Source: Strigamia acuminata (lineage: Eukaryota > Arthropoda > Chilopoda > Geophilomorpha > Linotaeniidae). From it: DNA of 64,000 nt. Shown here piece after piece: positions 19,266-30,557 of this stretch. Each line of letters begins with the position of its first letter. Position 1 is the stretch's first letter. The position numbers and the translations under genes were made by a program. The DNA is taken from contig OX442315.1 in the NCBI GenBank assembly GCA_949358305.1, positions 9,264,427-9,328,426 of the forward strand. The letters are read 5' to 3'. The notes beneath the pieces were generated by a model. That model was given only the letters and a program-made list of their open reading frames with translations. It ran no database searches and was not told the DNA's origin.

Positions 19266-20394
19266 GGTCACAGATATTTTTCTAAAAAGTTCCACAATTG
19301 TTCTAAAATGTGTCATAATTGTTTTATTGGGGCCCCACATCTAACGCTACATACAGAGTAATCTACCGCGACACGATCTACCGCGACAATCCGTCCCAAA
19401 AAAATGGTTTTTACTTCAAAAAACCATTAAAGTTAGGTTCGCGGGGGGGGGGGGGGGTCAAGGTGTGGCGCAGCCTCCCCTTGTTAGCCCTTCTTAGGAA
19501 TTAGACAACGAAAAACGTAGTCACAGTTTCAAAAGTCGCTGTAGATCGTGTCGCGGTAAGATTTTGTCGCGCTAGATCACACGCCCCGTTTTATTTAGTG
19601 CGTTGATTATTCTAAAAAGTGCAATAATTTTTATAAAATCTGCCATAATTGTTTTAATAAGCACATTGATTGTTCTAAAAAGTGGAATAATTATTACAAA
19701 AAGTCCCTTAATTTTTATAAAAATATGTTTTTCTAATAATTATTTCTTAAATTATAATTTAAAATGATTTGTATTGATGACTAGTTAGTTTGCTTACTTG
19801 ATTGGTGACTGATGAGCTATTCAATCAGCAACTGCTTCAATTTAGAGGTCGCAAGTGTTTAACTATACTGTATATAGATAGAATTACGAGGAAATTGAAT
19901 TGGAAAAACAAATGTGTTTTTCAGATGTTTTAGAACTACAATGCAACAATGACATAACGGCACATAAATATTTCAGCAGTTTTTTTTTGTGCTGAAATGT
20001 TTATTTGACGTATACTATTGTTGTATTGTACTTCAAGGACTTTCCGCACGCATGGTACTTCAATAAAACTTCAATAAAGAATTCAAAAAGTCAATATGAA
20101 TTGAAAAAAGTTAATAAAAATTAATAAAAATTGGAAAAAAAAGACAATAATAATTGAAAAAAAAGTCGACAAAAATTGAAAAGAAATTAACAAAAATTGA
20201 AAAAAATCAACAAAAATTGAAAAAAAATCAACAAAAGTTGAAAGAAACTAATAAAATATCAAGTATCAGGTAAAAGGCTTTTACCTTTATATTGCTGTTT
20301 CAAATAGCTGCCAAAGTGCGCTGTTGCGAGCCAAGCCTCAAATAATCGTGCTTCTGTTTTCCCTCATTTGATGCACACGATCAATTCAACCGCA
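19266..20394. other. Intergenic repeats: inverted CTACCGCGACA units and AT-rich filler
   Basis: At 19361-19390 CTACCGCGACA occurs twice, and its complement (TGTCGCGGTA, TTGTCGCGCTAG) at about 19545-19585, which makes an inverted-repeat element around a poly-G run at 19442. The remainder is repeats also seen near 25934-26330, plus TTGAAAAAA-rich tracts. No gene is seen. Confidence 0.45.
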
Positions 20395-20690
20395 ATTGAA
20401 GTAATCCCCGACCGCGCTCTCTACACCACGGACAAGCTACGTTTGTCTAGGGGTTGGAGAATCTTGTCACCCGCGTGCTGGGGTGCCGTGATGTCACACC
20501 GCACCGGCAACTGACCCGTCATACATAGGGTGTGAATCCCATGTATGACGAGTTGGGTTAAACATAACATTCTTGTCGTACTTACCCTTGTAGCCGCTCG
20601 TGGAGACTGCAGCAGGCATATTGCCATACTACTGAGTGTCGCAATGGTGAATGGTGAGCAATCACAGCGTGTCATGAAAATAATACGTTC
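20395..20690. repeat. Dispersed repeat family 'TTGTCTAGGGGT', copy 2
   Basis: Shares GTCTAGGGGT, the GCACCGGCAAC...ACCCGTCAT run and GTGTCGCAATGGTGAATGGTG with the blocks at 18770, 24360 and 50035. Confidence 0.55.
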
Positions 20691-20704
20691 ACGTTGGACA
20701 ATGC

Positions 20705-20758
20705 CAATAATCAAACTGCTATCCCATCTGCCGCAAATTCAACGCTTAAACTTTAAGA
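20705..20758 (+). pseudogene. LRR gene scrap
   Basis: 18 codons match the IIKLLSHLPQIQRLN segment of the LRR proteins at 28.2-37.8 kb. Both sides are unrelated repeat, so this is a stray fragment. Confidence 0.7.
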
Positions 20759-20929
20759 GGAGACCAAAATGCACGTCTGTCATGAAATTTGATTACACCA
20801 TTGGATTCGTCATCCCTACTTTGCTATAGGCTAGTCTGCTTGGTTTTTTAAAAAAGCATATTCTTATTCTGTAAATTGACTGTGGCGTCTTAAACAAAAC
20901 ACCCTGTATACTCAGTTGGAATAATAGGT

Positions 20930-21341
20930 TGACCATTGTTCCAACAGGAGCATTGGTCACTGGAATCTCTCCAATCCCTGCTTACAAGAACTGGATACAC
21001 AGGACACTAGTTCTCTACTAAGTCAGCACAGGAACTGGATACAGAGGACACTTCTTAGATTAAGTCTTTTGTTTTAGCCTGAACTCTGGGCAGGTGCGAG
21101 GGGTGACTCAATACCTTGTTGGTCTCTTTTAACTCAGTTTGACTAATCTCCTTGGAAATTAGTAATTCTCGTTTATTCTGTATATAAATCTTGATTTATA
21201 TCGAATATCTTGCTATTATTAATTAAAATCTTGCGAATAAATATATTTTATATATTTATTTACTCTTGACTCAAATTTGGCGCTCTGTACTAACAGCGCC
21301 ATCTATGGACATAATTCGGAACTTATTTTAATAAGAAGGCG
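20930..21341. repeat. LTR-like repeat remnant
   Basis: Repeated AGGAACTGGATAC(A)CAGAGGACAC phrases, an AT-rich tail with AATAAA-type motifs, GCGCCATCTATGG, and an end in TAACCGTCACA. Similar phrases occur at 54310-54450, and an inverted GTGACGGTTA with CAATAGATGGCGC occurs near 36060-36120. A degraded solo LTR is possible, but I cannot show two ends. Confidence 0.4.
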
Positions 21342-21433
21342 TAACCGTCACAAAGTCCATGAGGTTTTTGCACAATTGGCCAATTTTGTCGAACAAACAA
21401 TCCACGGGTAAATTGAACATGTATAATTCCGAA
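21342..21433 (-). pseudogene. LRR gene scrap, opposite strand
   Basis: About 30 codons on the minus strand match the FDLPxxxLFDKIGQLCKNL segment of the LRR family. It sits 0.6 kb from, and in the opposite orientation to, the scrap at 20705-20758, so a former LRR copy was broken up and partly inverted. Confidence 0.7.
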
Positions 21434-21451
21434 GCCGGGTTGTTTAGTCGT

Positions 21452-21597
21452 TTTTCACTTAGTCGACGCCGTTTAGTCGACGCCGTTTAGTCGACAAGGC
21501 CACTTAGTCGACGCCGTTTAGTCGACAAGGCCACTTAGTCGACGAGTAGTGTCGACTAGGTGACCTGGTCGACTAAACGGCGTCGACTAAGTGAAAA
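21452..21597. repeat. GTCGAC-rich palindromic repeat
   Basis: Tandem TTAGTCGACGCCG units form two arms, the left starting TTTTTCACTTAGTCGACGCC and the right ending with its complement. A related GTCGACAAGA cluster follows at 21958-22070. Non-coding fold-back element. Confidence 0.7.
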
Positions 21598-21720
21598 GTG
21601 TAATGAAACGAATGTAGCTATGACTAGTTGAGACTTAAGTGTGATTTTCTACCAATGCAGAACTATTCAGCAAATATTTTAATGGCTATTGTAGCTGCTA
21701 TTCACAGTAGCCATCTGTCC

Positions 21721-21872
21721 AAAAATGACACTCAGAAGTGTTGGAAATAAACCTGACCTTGACCTAACCTAACCTGGTTTAGCCTATCCTTAACCTAACC
21801 TAGAATAGGCCAGGCCAGGTTAGGTTAGGTTAAGGTTAGGTTTATTTCCAACACTTTTGAGTGTCATTTTCG
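21721..21872. repeat. Fold-back with AACCT/AGGTT core
   Basis: The arms AAAATGACACTCAGAAGTG... and ...CACTTTTGAGTGTCATTTT face each other around runs of AACCTAACCT and GGTTAGGTTAGG. The core resembles the arthropod TTAGG telomere repeat, but the inverted structure and short length argue for a fold-back element rather than a telomere. Confidence 0.65.
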
Positions 21873-22194
21873 GACTCAGGAGGCTTTATTTGATAAGTTT
21901 ACAAAATTTTGGTTCATTCTTAAGCGGGCCATATTCTAAAGTAACTCCACAAAATGTGGGTCGACAAGATGAACTGTCGACAAGACGTGCGTCGACAAGA
22001 TGGACCGTTGACAAGACGTACCCAAGGTTTTGGTCGACTCGCCGACCAAAAAAATACCGTCGACAAAACGTTTGTTTTTCCGACAACCATCAACCAACAA
22101 CCATCAAATTTTTATATTTTTATTTAATAGATTAATTACGGTGTGTGGGTAGTTTTTATAGAATTTTGAGATGTGTGGAACTTAATAATAATTA

Positions 22195-23312
22195 TTATTT
22201 TATGTTTTTGCATTTCTCTTTCTCTTTCTCTTTCTCTTTCTCTTTGGTAAGTCTGGCGGCTTTTTTATCCACAAACGGATCTTGCATTATTGCAGGGTAA
22301 TCGCAGTTCTCATGGGAAATCCAGTTTCTTTCAGTGTGTCTACCCTTAGCTCCCAATATCTTGTAAATGAGTTCGATTTTAGCTTCATTTTTCTTAACAT
22401 CCTCAAGATTGCGGAAACTAATTGCTATCATCGCTGTAAGGAAATGCACAATTTTGAACAAAATTTATCTTCAACCGTAGGCTGCAGTTTATCATAACAA
22501 AAAACGTCAACAATGTGATTGCCACATGCAGTATCTGTATATTTACGTTGCTTTATGTTTTTGTTCCAGAAGCATTCCTCTTGATACCAAACAATCATTT
22601 CGTCGTCGACGTAGTAATAGGTGTTTACCACTGTTGAAATAGTGTTTAATGAATGACATCGATATAACTCCAAATCCATCTTTACTTACAGAAACTTTTT
22701 GCGTTAAATGCATCAAAATAATATTGGTACACTCTCTTCTCTTCAAGCAAAGGCGTGCCCAGGACATTTAAAACCTTAAAATCCCTAAAAATAAATTTAA
22801 AAATACAAGATATTTAATAAGTTGGTTTAAATCAAAACCACAAGACGTGCAAACAAGCCTAAGAGTAGGCTTAAGAACATAATATAGAAAAAAATAAAAT
22901 GTAAAAGTATAAAATACTGTAAACTGTGGTTACCCATTCTCCTTCAGGCTTACAAAGTTATGAAATTGACCAATCTCATCGAAGAAACTGTCCCAAATAA
23001 AACATGATAGCCTCTTAGTTTGTTCTTTGGTGAATCCTATGTAAGCTACGTACCATCTACCTTCATACTTGTCAGTGGATAAAAAGTAGGTAAATCAATT
23101 AATTTTTTATATTGATTTTAGGCCTTTGTGCATTTGTACTTATTTACTTTGGAATTGTTATTTGTAGCTAGCATGGCTTCTATTATGTTGCAATGGCCCT
23201 CCGTTTGTCTTACTTCCGGTGTAAAATTAGCAAACAGTGTTAAGTCATTTGGAACCGCAAAAATTGACATGACACACGTGAAAAGAATCACAAAGAGAGC
23301 ATGCAGGGCCAT
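22195..23312 (-). CDS. Lipocalin A, five exons, secreted, Lys/Glu tail
   Basis: Coding exons on the minus strand are 23312-23148, 23067-22934, 22784-22690, 22630-22547 and 22433-22195. All junctions are GT-AG with consistent phases (0, 2, 1, 1), giving 238 aa. Features in order: signal peptide ending near SIFA; a conserved Cys in EGHCN; lipocalin GxW motif in YEGRWYVAY at the start of exon 2; CFIWDSFFDEIGQFHNF; DFKVLNVLGTPL; TYYYVDDEMIVWYQEECFW in exon 4; then a C-terminal helix, a Cys in ENCDYP, and a KEKEKEKEK tail that is unusual for the family. The predicted role is extracellular binding of a small hydrophobic ligand; the ligand is unknown. Unspliced, exon 1 runs into stops, so single-frame inspection wrongly suggests a pseudogene. 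A 5'-UTR intron acceptor (TTTAATTTCAG) lies at 23332. The tandem paralogue is at 3099-18638. Confidence 0.85.
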
Positions 23313-23738
23313 TGTTGATAATTCTAAATTTCTGAAATTAAAATGAAACGTTTAAGTTGTAATTGTGTTTTTGCTTTGTTGTCATTATCAGAGAGAGTTT
23401 ATTATTGCAGATTAAAATGCCATTACAGTCGAAACTCTGTATGTTGAGAGCAAGAAAAGGCTTACCTTTTATTGCATTAGGTTTAGCTATTTAGTCATTG
23501 TTTAATTGCTCAATTCTTATGTTAATTTACACTGCTGTTTGTTTCTTCACCTTTGTTGTAAATTATTGCTCTGTTGTCATGGAGATTTATGCCTTTTTGA
23601 GAATTTTGAGAATGTTATTTCTTACTTACTGTGTTTATTATCCTCTTTTTATGTAATGTTGTTTTTAGTTGTGCTTATTCTTAAGGTTTCTATGTTATTT
23701 TATGCTTATCCAGAATTCCCATGTTAAACCTAGACTAA

Positions 23739-24233
23739 GGGGCCGTCCATAAATTACGTAACGCTGATTTTTTTATTTTTAGACCCCCTCCCCCCCCCCC
23801 CCTTGTAACAAGGTCGTAACAAATCCACAAACCCCCCCTAAAATATTATATTACGTAACAAAACTCACCACCCCCCCCCCCCCCCCAAAAAAAAAAAAAA
23901 ATTTGATACTAGCTTATTATAATACAAAAGTTTACAAAAATAAAAAAATTTTCAAAAATTTTCAAAAATTTTCAAAAATTTTCAAAAATTTTCAAAAATT
24001 TTCAAAAATTTTCAAAAATTTTCAAAAATTTAAAAAAAATTTTCAAAAATTAAAAAAAAATTTAAAAAATTTAAAAAAATTTTCAAAAATTTAAAAAAAA
24101 ATTAAAAAATGTTAAAAAAAAATTTGTGACGTAACATTATTAAGAACCCCCCTTTCCCCGTCGTAACAACCCATAACAAAATTTGAAACCCCCTCCCCCC
24201 CCTCCAGGCGTTACGTAATTTATGGACGGCCCC
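23739..24233. mobile_element. MITE with GGGGCCGTCCATAAATTACG ends
   Basis: 495 bp. The left end GGGGCCGTCCATAAATTACG and the right end (its complement, ending at 24233) are near-perfect, with TAA on both flanks as the likely target duplication. The interior is poly-C/poly-A and a decamer array of TTTTCAAAAA from about 23940 to 24100. The Lys/Phe-rich open frame at 23903-24094 is this array translated, not a gene. Confidence 0.8.
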
Positions 24234-24359
24234 TAAGCTTTTTTCTGTTCACTATCATTGTTATCAATAATGCTTTGCTGTATGTTAATACGCTGTTATT
24301 TTTCTAAGTTATCTTTATTGATAAATTATGCATTATTAAATCAGACTTGTGACTGGTAT

Positions 24360-24920
24360 GGCCTTCGCTAGTGTAGACAGGGGACTGTTAACACCAGTTT
24401 GGGACGCATACTTCACGTAATAACAAGAATCCCCACAATATTGGTTGGTTGGCCTTTATTGCGTTGTCTAGGGGTATGGGGGAATCCCGTTACCCGCTGC
24501 GGAGGTGCCACGAAGGCACGCCGCACCGGCAACCGACCCGCCATACACTGGGTGGGAACCCAATGGATGGCGTGGCCGGTTCGGCTATACATTCGTGTCG
24601 TACTTACCTACGACCCACGCGTCTACTCATGGAGGCTGCACAACGGTGGGAACCGCCGTACTGAGTATCATCGTGGTGAATGGTGAGGAGTACAGAGTCA
24701 AACCGGGACACTTCTTGTCCCTCCCTAACCCAGAGCACGTCCTTCTCAGTCCGTGCCCCGTGCTACTCTCTCCTGTGTGCAGACACGTCCTTCTCAGTCC
24801 GTGTCTCACACTCTACTCCTCCTTTCCTCACCACACCACTTCACTTCCTCCTCCCCGGGCTAGGTCAATTACCCACACAGGGGTTGACCTTTGGGGCCGC
24901 AGGCGGTGTGTGGCAGTGCC
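24360..24920. repeat. Dispersed repeat family 'TTGTCTAGGGGT', copy 3
   Basis: Carries GCGTTGTCTAGGGGTATGGG, GCACCGGCAACCGACCCGCC and GGTGAATGGTGAGGAGTA, as in the other copies. It continues to about 25200 with less conserved GC-richer sequence. The long open frames crossing it (24505-25008, 24680-25306) are not conserved among copies. Confidence 0.6.
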
Positions 24921-25330
24921 GCAGGTCACCCAGGTGGCCTGTCGGTCACAGACTAGACTTGGCTTTCAAAGAGAGCAGTTCTGTTTCTTTCTCTCTTTTC
25001 ACCTGTGATCCTGGACCTAGCTCCCAAGACCTCTTATGGGTCAGTAAAGTTAGCAACCCTCTTTCCACTTCTTCTGAGGTCGCTTCAGTGCACGCGTTGG
25101 TAGAACCAGCCTCACCCCCCCACTTCTTCTTGACCAGGACCAGGTGTGACCAACCGCCACACTGTATAAAGAATCGCAAGGGACCCGAAAAATTGATTCA
25201 TTATAACGAGAATTTGTTATATCGAAATTTTTTAACATGGTGTTCTATGGCCAGCCAACCAAACCAGCCATATTTAGGTATTCGTTATATTGACAATTTA
25301 TTATAAAGAGTTTTGACTGTAATTGTTATT

Positions 25331-25933
25331 CAGGGTGGTTAAAAAGTCTGTAACTCTACTAAATATTTCTGAAAGTGCTGACAATGCATCTAATCCAATG
25401 GTGGTAAAGTATTAATGTTGGGTGGGGCAGTTTTTTGGTGACCCAAAATTTGACATTGGGATGTTTCATCAAGGTCATTGGAAAATTATCTTGGAAACCA
25501 TTAGAGATAGACAGAAATTTCCAATTGATAACTTGTAGAGCAACATTTATGTAGTCTAAAAATAAATACTCCTCAAATCTTTTGTACTAAAATTTGTTAA
25601 AAAAATCGCAATTTTTTTAAGTAGACACAAGTTTATCGTTAGTGTACACAAACACGTCTCAGAACACAACACAAAAAAGGGATTGGGATTGGATTCGGAT
25701 ATTGGAATCGGAATAGGAAATCTGGTTAGGATGTTGGAAGTTAAGAGAGTGATTAGTCTAGTAGTTGTTCAATGTGATGACCACTAGCGCCGAGACGCAT
25801 CTCTGCACGTGCCTGCATGGACTTGTACACGGTTCCAATCGTGTGTTGTGTAATTACATTACATGCTCTTGTGATTGCATTGTCAGCAATTTCAAAAATA
25901 TTTAGTAAAGTTAAAGACTTTTTTACCACCCTG
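25331..25933. mobile_element. MITE with CAGGGTGGT ends
   Basis: Left end CAGGGTGGTTAAAAAGTCTG, right end AAAGACTTTTTTACCACCCTG, 603 bp, no transposase. The CAGGGTG ends recall Tc1/mariner derivatives; I cannot see a clean TA duplication here. Confidence 0.65.
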
Positions 25934-26867
25934 TGTATAGATATTTTTCTAAAAAAGTTCCACAATTGTTCTGAAATGTGTCATAATTGTTTTGTTAAGT
26001 GCATTGATTATTCTGAAAAATGCAATGATTTTTATAAAAAGTTTCTTAATTATTATAAAAATATGTTTATACAATAATTATTTTTTAAATTATAATTTAA
26101 AATTATTTGTATTGATGACTAGTTTGTTTGCTTAGTTGATTGGTGACTGATGAGCTATTTAATTAGCAACTGTTTCAATTTAGAGGTTGCAAGTATTTAA
26201 ATAGATAGAAATCATGAGAAAATTGAATTTGAAAACAAATGCGTTTTTTCAGATCTGTTTTGTAACTACAATGCAACAATGTCATAAATCCACATAAATA
26301 TTTTAGCAATTGTTCTTCATGTGCTGAAATTTTTATATAACATGTGCTATTGTTGTATTGTTCAAGGACGTCAGAAAACAAATTAGCTGAAATATAGCCA
26401 GCCATTGTGACAAAAATTAAATTTCTACTGCAAAAGTACTGAATTTCTTCAATAAGTGTATTCAAATTTGCATTATTATGCACGTAAATAAGAAAAACTA
26501 CTGTCATTTTTTTAATGTCTAAATTATTTTATTTTTATAAGAATAAAATATTTCAATTTGCTGATTTGTTTTTATTTTTTTAAAAAAAACACAGTTAACT
26601 TAAGGTGACTAACTTGTAAGATGAGTTGGATAGTACTAATGTGATGGTGCTCTACAACTTTGTAATTGGAAATTTTGCTCTATCTCGACCAGTTAACAAG
26701 TTAGCGAATGAAAAGTGCATTGTTGCATATCTGGCATAAAATTTGATTACACTATTGGATTCTTCATCCCTACTTTGCTACAGGCTAGTCTGCTTAGTTT
26801 TTTTAAAAAGCATACACTTATTCTGGAAATTGACTGTCACGTCTTAAACGAAACACCGTGTATAATA
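25934..26867. other. Intergenic repeats
   Basis: 25934-26330 repeats the sequence at 19266-20040 (AAGTTCCACAATTGTTCT, GGTGACTGATGAGCTATT, TTTTAGCAATTGTTCTTC). 26720-26860 repeats 20770-20890 (AAATTTGATTACAC, CAGGCTAGTCTGCTTAG). No gene is seen. Confidence 0.45.
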
Positions 26868-27615
26868 TAAGTTAAAGATGCAAAAACAGATGAATTTAAT
26901 CAATTATTTCTATAAATAACAACAATGTCACATTTAGAAATGAGTTATTTAATTTATTAATTGCTAAACTTCATTCTTAAAAGAAATAGAGTAATTTTCA
27001 ATTTTCTTTAAAAGGAATAAGAAAAAAAAGCAATAACAAGCCATAACTCCAAACTCTTTAGGTAATTTCCGTAGTTGCGAATAAGATGAAATTAAAATTT
27101 AACAAACTCATCTGGGGCTGTGAGACGTATGCTGACAAACATCTAATTAAAACACACACTTATACGGGGTGAGTCAAAAGTGTGGACATACCTTTTTTCT
27201 TGAAAATGACTGAAGATATATCAATTCTACTAATATCTGGTATCGTTGTGCTTTGGTTGTTGATTGTAGCAGATGTAAGGGATGCAGTTATGAAGGATGC
27301 AGTCTGGTACAGCTTATTTGCGTAAGTGGTTTTATTAATAGTTTAGCACAGGTGGCGCGGTGTAAGGGCAGCGCTAGAAATTGATGTGGAATTGGGAACC
27401 ATCAAAGGGAGTTATTATTGTATTATTGAATTGTATATAGTAATAAAAAACATGAAATGTAATTAACTGACCATAAACAATTGAATTCAAAATAATTCTG
27501 AACAATGAATTACTCGATACTTCTATGATTCTGTCCATAGAGGGTGCAAGTAAATGCTTTGAACATCCACAAGTGATTCCTGAAACTAAAAATTGACAGT
27601 TTAGAATGTAAAAGC
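26868..27615. repeat. Direct long repeat, copy 1
   Basis: About 750 bp repeated in the same orientation at about 35272-36025 with scattered substitutions, beginning TATAATATAAGTTAAAGATG and including GGGGTGAGTCAAAAGTGTGG and ACTCGATACTTCTATG. It is either a transposon or part of a local segmental duplication that also carried LRR genes. Confidence 0.7.
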
Positions 27616-27783
27616 TCTTTGGGAGAAATCCAATTATGACATCCAACTTGACCTCAGAGGTCATCTTCAAGGTCATCCATATTGTAACTTGAGAACCGTG
27701 ACAGATAGATAGAAAAATGGAATTAGAAAGTTGTAGAGCACCATCCAATTAATCTACAACTGTTTTTAAAAAATTATCTTTCT

Positions 27784-27815
<32 letters not shown>

Positions 27816-28176
27816 AGAAATTTTGAGAATTTATAAACCTTTTTTCTCAAAACTTTTCAGCAAGAGGTACCGTAATTTTTGTAATATCTTACCTCAGAAC
27901 TAGAATGAGAAAGCAAAGACTTGAGCGGTGCAAAATTCATGAAAAATGGACTTTAAACCAATGGAAAAATGTTATTTGTTGCGACTAATCTCAGTTTTTC
28001 ATTGGATTTCGTGATAGAGGTACAAAAGAAAAAAGTCAGAAAAACTTCATCCACACAATAAATCAACCAGTAAACCTGATTAAACCCGACTTTTCTCACT
28101 CCTTAGGCCTGAGTTCCCTTTGCGGCTTGTAATTGCAAACGTAGTTTTTTGCCACGACTTTTAATCGAGGGCGACT
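27616..28176. other. Intergenic, poly-T run
   Basis: Contains a 28-nt T run at about 27787-27814. No gene or RNA is seen. It ends where LRR homology begins. Confidence 0.4.
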
Positions 28177-28662
28177 TTAATTTGTGTCGGTGAGCTGTCT
28201 GCAGTAAGTTAAATCGAGATGCGTCAATTGTCGACAATTGCGACCGATTTCAGCTGCGACCTGGTCCGTGCATTCTGATTTCACATTTAATTTTAAGCGT
28301 TGAATTTGCGGCAAATGGGACAGCAGTTTAATTATTTGTCGAGAAGATGGAGGAGCATACGTGGTCGACAAGTCTAAGTCGATGAGGTTTTTGCACAATT
28401 GGCCAATTTTGTCGAACAAACAATCCATGGGTAAATCGAACTTGTAAAATTCTCGCAGCGATTTTGTGCCGGAATGAATGAAAATGTTTGATTTCAAACG
28501 TCTTTGGTGTTTCTTTATGTATCCACGTTGACACAATCTTTCATATATGGTCTGGATAAAGATGGAAGGGAAAGGTCGTTCAGTTAATAGAGTTTGCATC
28601 GCGTCGAAATCAATCATGATCTTACTTAAACACAGTTCTTGTAGATTTTTCTTGTACGGCAT
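28177..28662 (-). pseudogene. LRR family gene, 3'-truncated
   Basis: Starts at the ATG at 28662, aligned with the intact paralogue (MPYKKNLQELCLSKI). The frame matches that paralogue until TDT and then ends at a stop after about 161 codons, where flanking sequence is unrelated. More than 60% of the protein is missing. The leader upstream of the ATG (GCGAATTCGAATGTTTAAA) is shared with the other copies. Either a dead fragment or, less likely, a short expressed variant. Confidence 0.75.
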
Positions 28663-28921
28663 GTTGATTAAGCAGTTATTGCGAATTCGAATGTTTAAAA
28701 TTTGTGTGAACAAGCTGCTTAAATATCTACGCTGGCGAACATCACTGGACAAAATTATAAAGAAAGTGCACTTTTGTTGAACGAAATTTTGGAAATATCT
28801 TCTAAAACATTAAAAATAATAATAAAAAAAATTATAATGGCAGAGTTTACAGATGATGTCATCATACCCCGTTTGAAAACGAGGCTAATGGGTATAAACA
28901 AACACACACAGCATGGAATTC

Positions 28922-30247
28922 TCAAAGCAATCTCACGGTCGTATGGCTGATCTGTAAATCCAAATTGTTGCATTCAACGTAAGTTTTAATTTTATGATAA
29001 GCTGGCGTATCAATATTTCTGCATAGTTGCAAGGTCAAGTTCTTCAACGGATTTCGCATTTTCAATAATTTCAAAATGGAACTCAAATTAATCGAATTAC
29101 ACCAACGCAGTTGCAAAAACTTGAGAATTTGAAATGCATTCGACCCATCAAGCTTCGACACCAATGCATCATTAAATGATTCACACCAAGAAATACGTAC
29201 TTCTTCCACATTCGGACACTGCAAGAATAACGCGTGTAAATCAACAGCGCGAGACAACGAATCTATTTTTAAGCGACGTATCTTCGTGAATAGAGCAACG
29301 TCAGAATCTCGCAAATTATCGGTTGCATCTAAAATCGTACACTGAATCATTATTAATTCCTCCAACTTTGGGCAGAATCGACTAATTAGTCGAAGACTGA
29401 CTAATCGAAGATACAACAGATGCAGAACAGTCAATCGTTTTAACCCCACGCGCAGCACTTCGGGTTCGCACGCGTGTAGTGCCACTACAGTGTCCTTTTT
29501 AACACGTAAACTGGTCAATTTGGGGAAAACCCTGAAGAGAAAGGTGAGGTCTTGACTAGTATTCAGAACACGGTTCATTTGTTCTATGGAATAAGTGCGC
29601 AACGGCATCGATTGTGATTGTCGTTTTATCATGGCAAACAAGTTGTGGTCGGTGTGAAATTCCTTTAAAACGGGCAATCGGTTTAAAACGTTGAAACATC
29701 CTTTGCATGTTACACGAGTACTTCCCACAGACAAACGCTCCAGTTTTACGCAAGCGGCTAAAGAAAAGAGGCCAGTGTCGGTGATCTTTGTGCACTCATT
29801 TAAATCGAGATGCGTCAATTGTCGACAATTGCGACCGATTTCAGCTGCGACCTCGTTCGTGCATGCCATTGTGGCTTTTAAGTTTAAACGTTGAATTTGC
29901 GGTAAATGGGACAGCAGTTTGATCATTTGTCGAGATGGGGGAACATACGAGGTTGACAAGTCTAAGTCGATGAGGTTTGTGCACAATTGGCCAATTTTGT
30001 CGAACAAACGATTCGCTGGTAAATCGAACATGTATAATTTCGACAATCTTGTCGTGCCGGATTGAATGAAAATGTTTGATTTCACACGTCCTTTGAGTTG
30101 TAGGTCTTCACGTTGACACAATCTTTCATATATGGTCTGGACAAAGACGGGTGGGAAAGGTTGCTCAGATAAATGGGCTTGCATCGCGTCGAAGTCAATC
30201 ATGATCTTACTTAAACACAGTTCTTGGAGATCTTTCTGGTACGGCAT
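28922..30247 (-). CDS. Single-exon LRR protein, 441 aa (intact family member)
   Basis: A complete intronless frame. The N-terminal ~60 residues (LQELCLSKIMIDFDAM..., FVQTIYERLCQ) look like a degenerate F-box or BC-box helix region. After that come leucine-rich repeats of the AMN1/FBXL type: LIDLDLS, IQRLNLK, CRQLTHLDLNECTKITDTGL, LERLSVGST, LTSLRV, LEELIMIQC, VEEVRISWCESF, LKFLQLRWCNSI, LTLQLCRN. Proteins of this build usually serve as substrate receptors of ubiquitin ligases; that is inference here. No signal peptide or membrane segment. A 19-nt leader motif is shared with the sister copies. It is the only fully open copy in the window. Confidence 0.82.
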   Translation of the reverse strand: MPYQKDLQELCLSKIMIDFDAMQAHLSEQPFPPVFVQTIYERLCQREDLQLKGRVKSNIFIQSGTTRLSKLYMFDLPANRLFDKIGQLCTNLIDLDLSTSYVPPSRQMIKLLSHLPQIQRLNLKATMACTNEVAAEIGRNCRQLTHLDLNECTKITDTGLFSLAACVKLERLSVGSTRVTCKGCFNVLNRLPVLKEFHTDHNLFAMIKRQSQSMPLRTYSIEQMNRVLNTSQDLTFLFRVFPKLTSLRVKKDTVVALHACEPEVLRVGLKRLTVLHLLYLRLVSLRLISRFCPKLEELIMIQCTILDATDNLRDSDVALFTKIRRLKIDSLSRAVDLHALFLQCPNVEEVRISWCESFNDALVSKLDGSNAFQILKFLQLRWCNSINLSSILKLLKMRNPLKNLTLQLCRNIDTPAYHKIKTYVECNNLDLQISHTTVRLL

Positions 30248-30557
30248 GTTGATTGATTAAGCAGTTGCGAATTCTAATGTTTAAAATTTGTGAACAAGCC
30301 GTTTAAATATATATGCTGGCAACGTATGGCGAACGTTGTTTCATGTTCGTGCTGCGCGTCATGAGATTTTTAAAAATTAAACGAAAAATCGATTTTATAA
30401 TCATCAAATGTTTATACTGTAACTTATATTTGTTTAATAACCGAGGACGAATGCACGTATAGAGCAACGTTTGTCTACGTTTCTACGTTTTATATAAATA
30501 AGTTGTTGTTGTTGGCAGTACATTAATCATTCATTTGCAAATTTTACCTTGTCGACA

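Noticed and set aside
21760-21845. Interstitial arthropod telomere (TTAGG)n
   Set aside because: The units are few, face each other and form the core of a fold-back with matching arms; telomeric origin is not needed.
22900-23117. Lipocalin A read as a pseudogene because exon 1's frame meets TAA and TAG
   Set aside because: The stops fall in a GT-AG intron. Reading the next exon in its own frame gives clean lipocalin sequence, and all later phases fit.
23903-24094. Lys/Phe-rich small protein
   Set aside because: Translation of a TTTTCAAAAA decamer array inside a MITE.
23940-24100. CRISPR array
   Set aside because: Contiguous low-complexity tandem repeat without spacers in a eukaryotic genome.
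24505-25306. Two long overlapping plus-strand frames (167 and 208 codons)
   Set aside because: They lie in a GC-richer dispersed repeat and are not conserved in its other copies.
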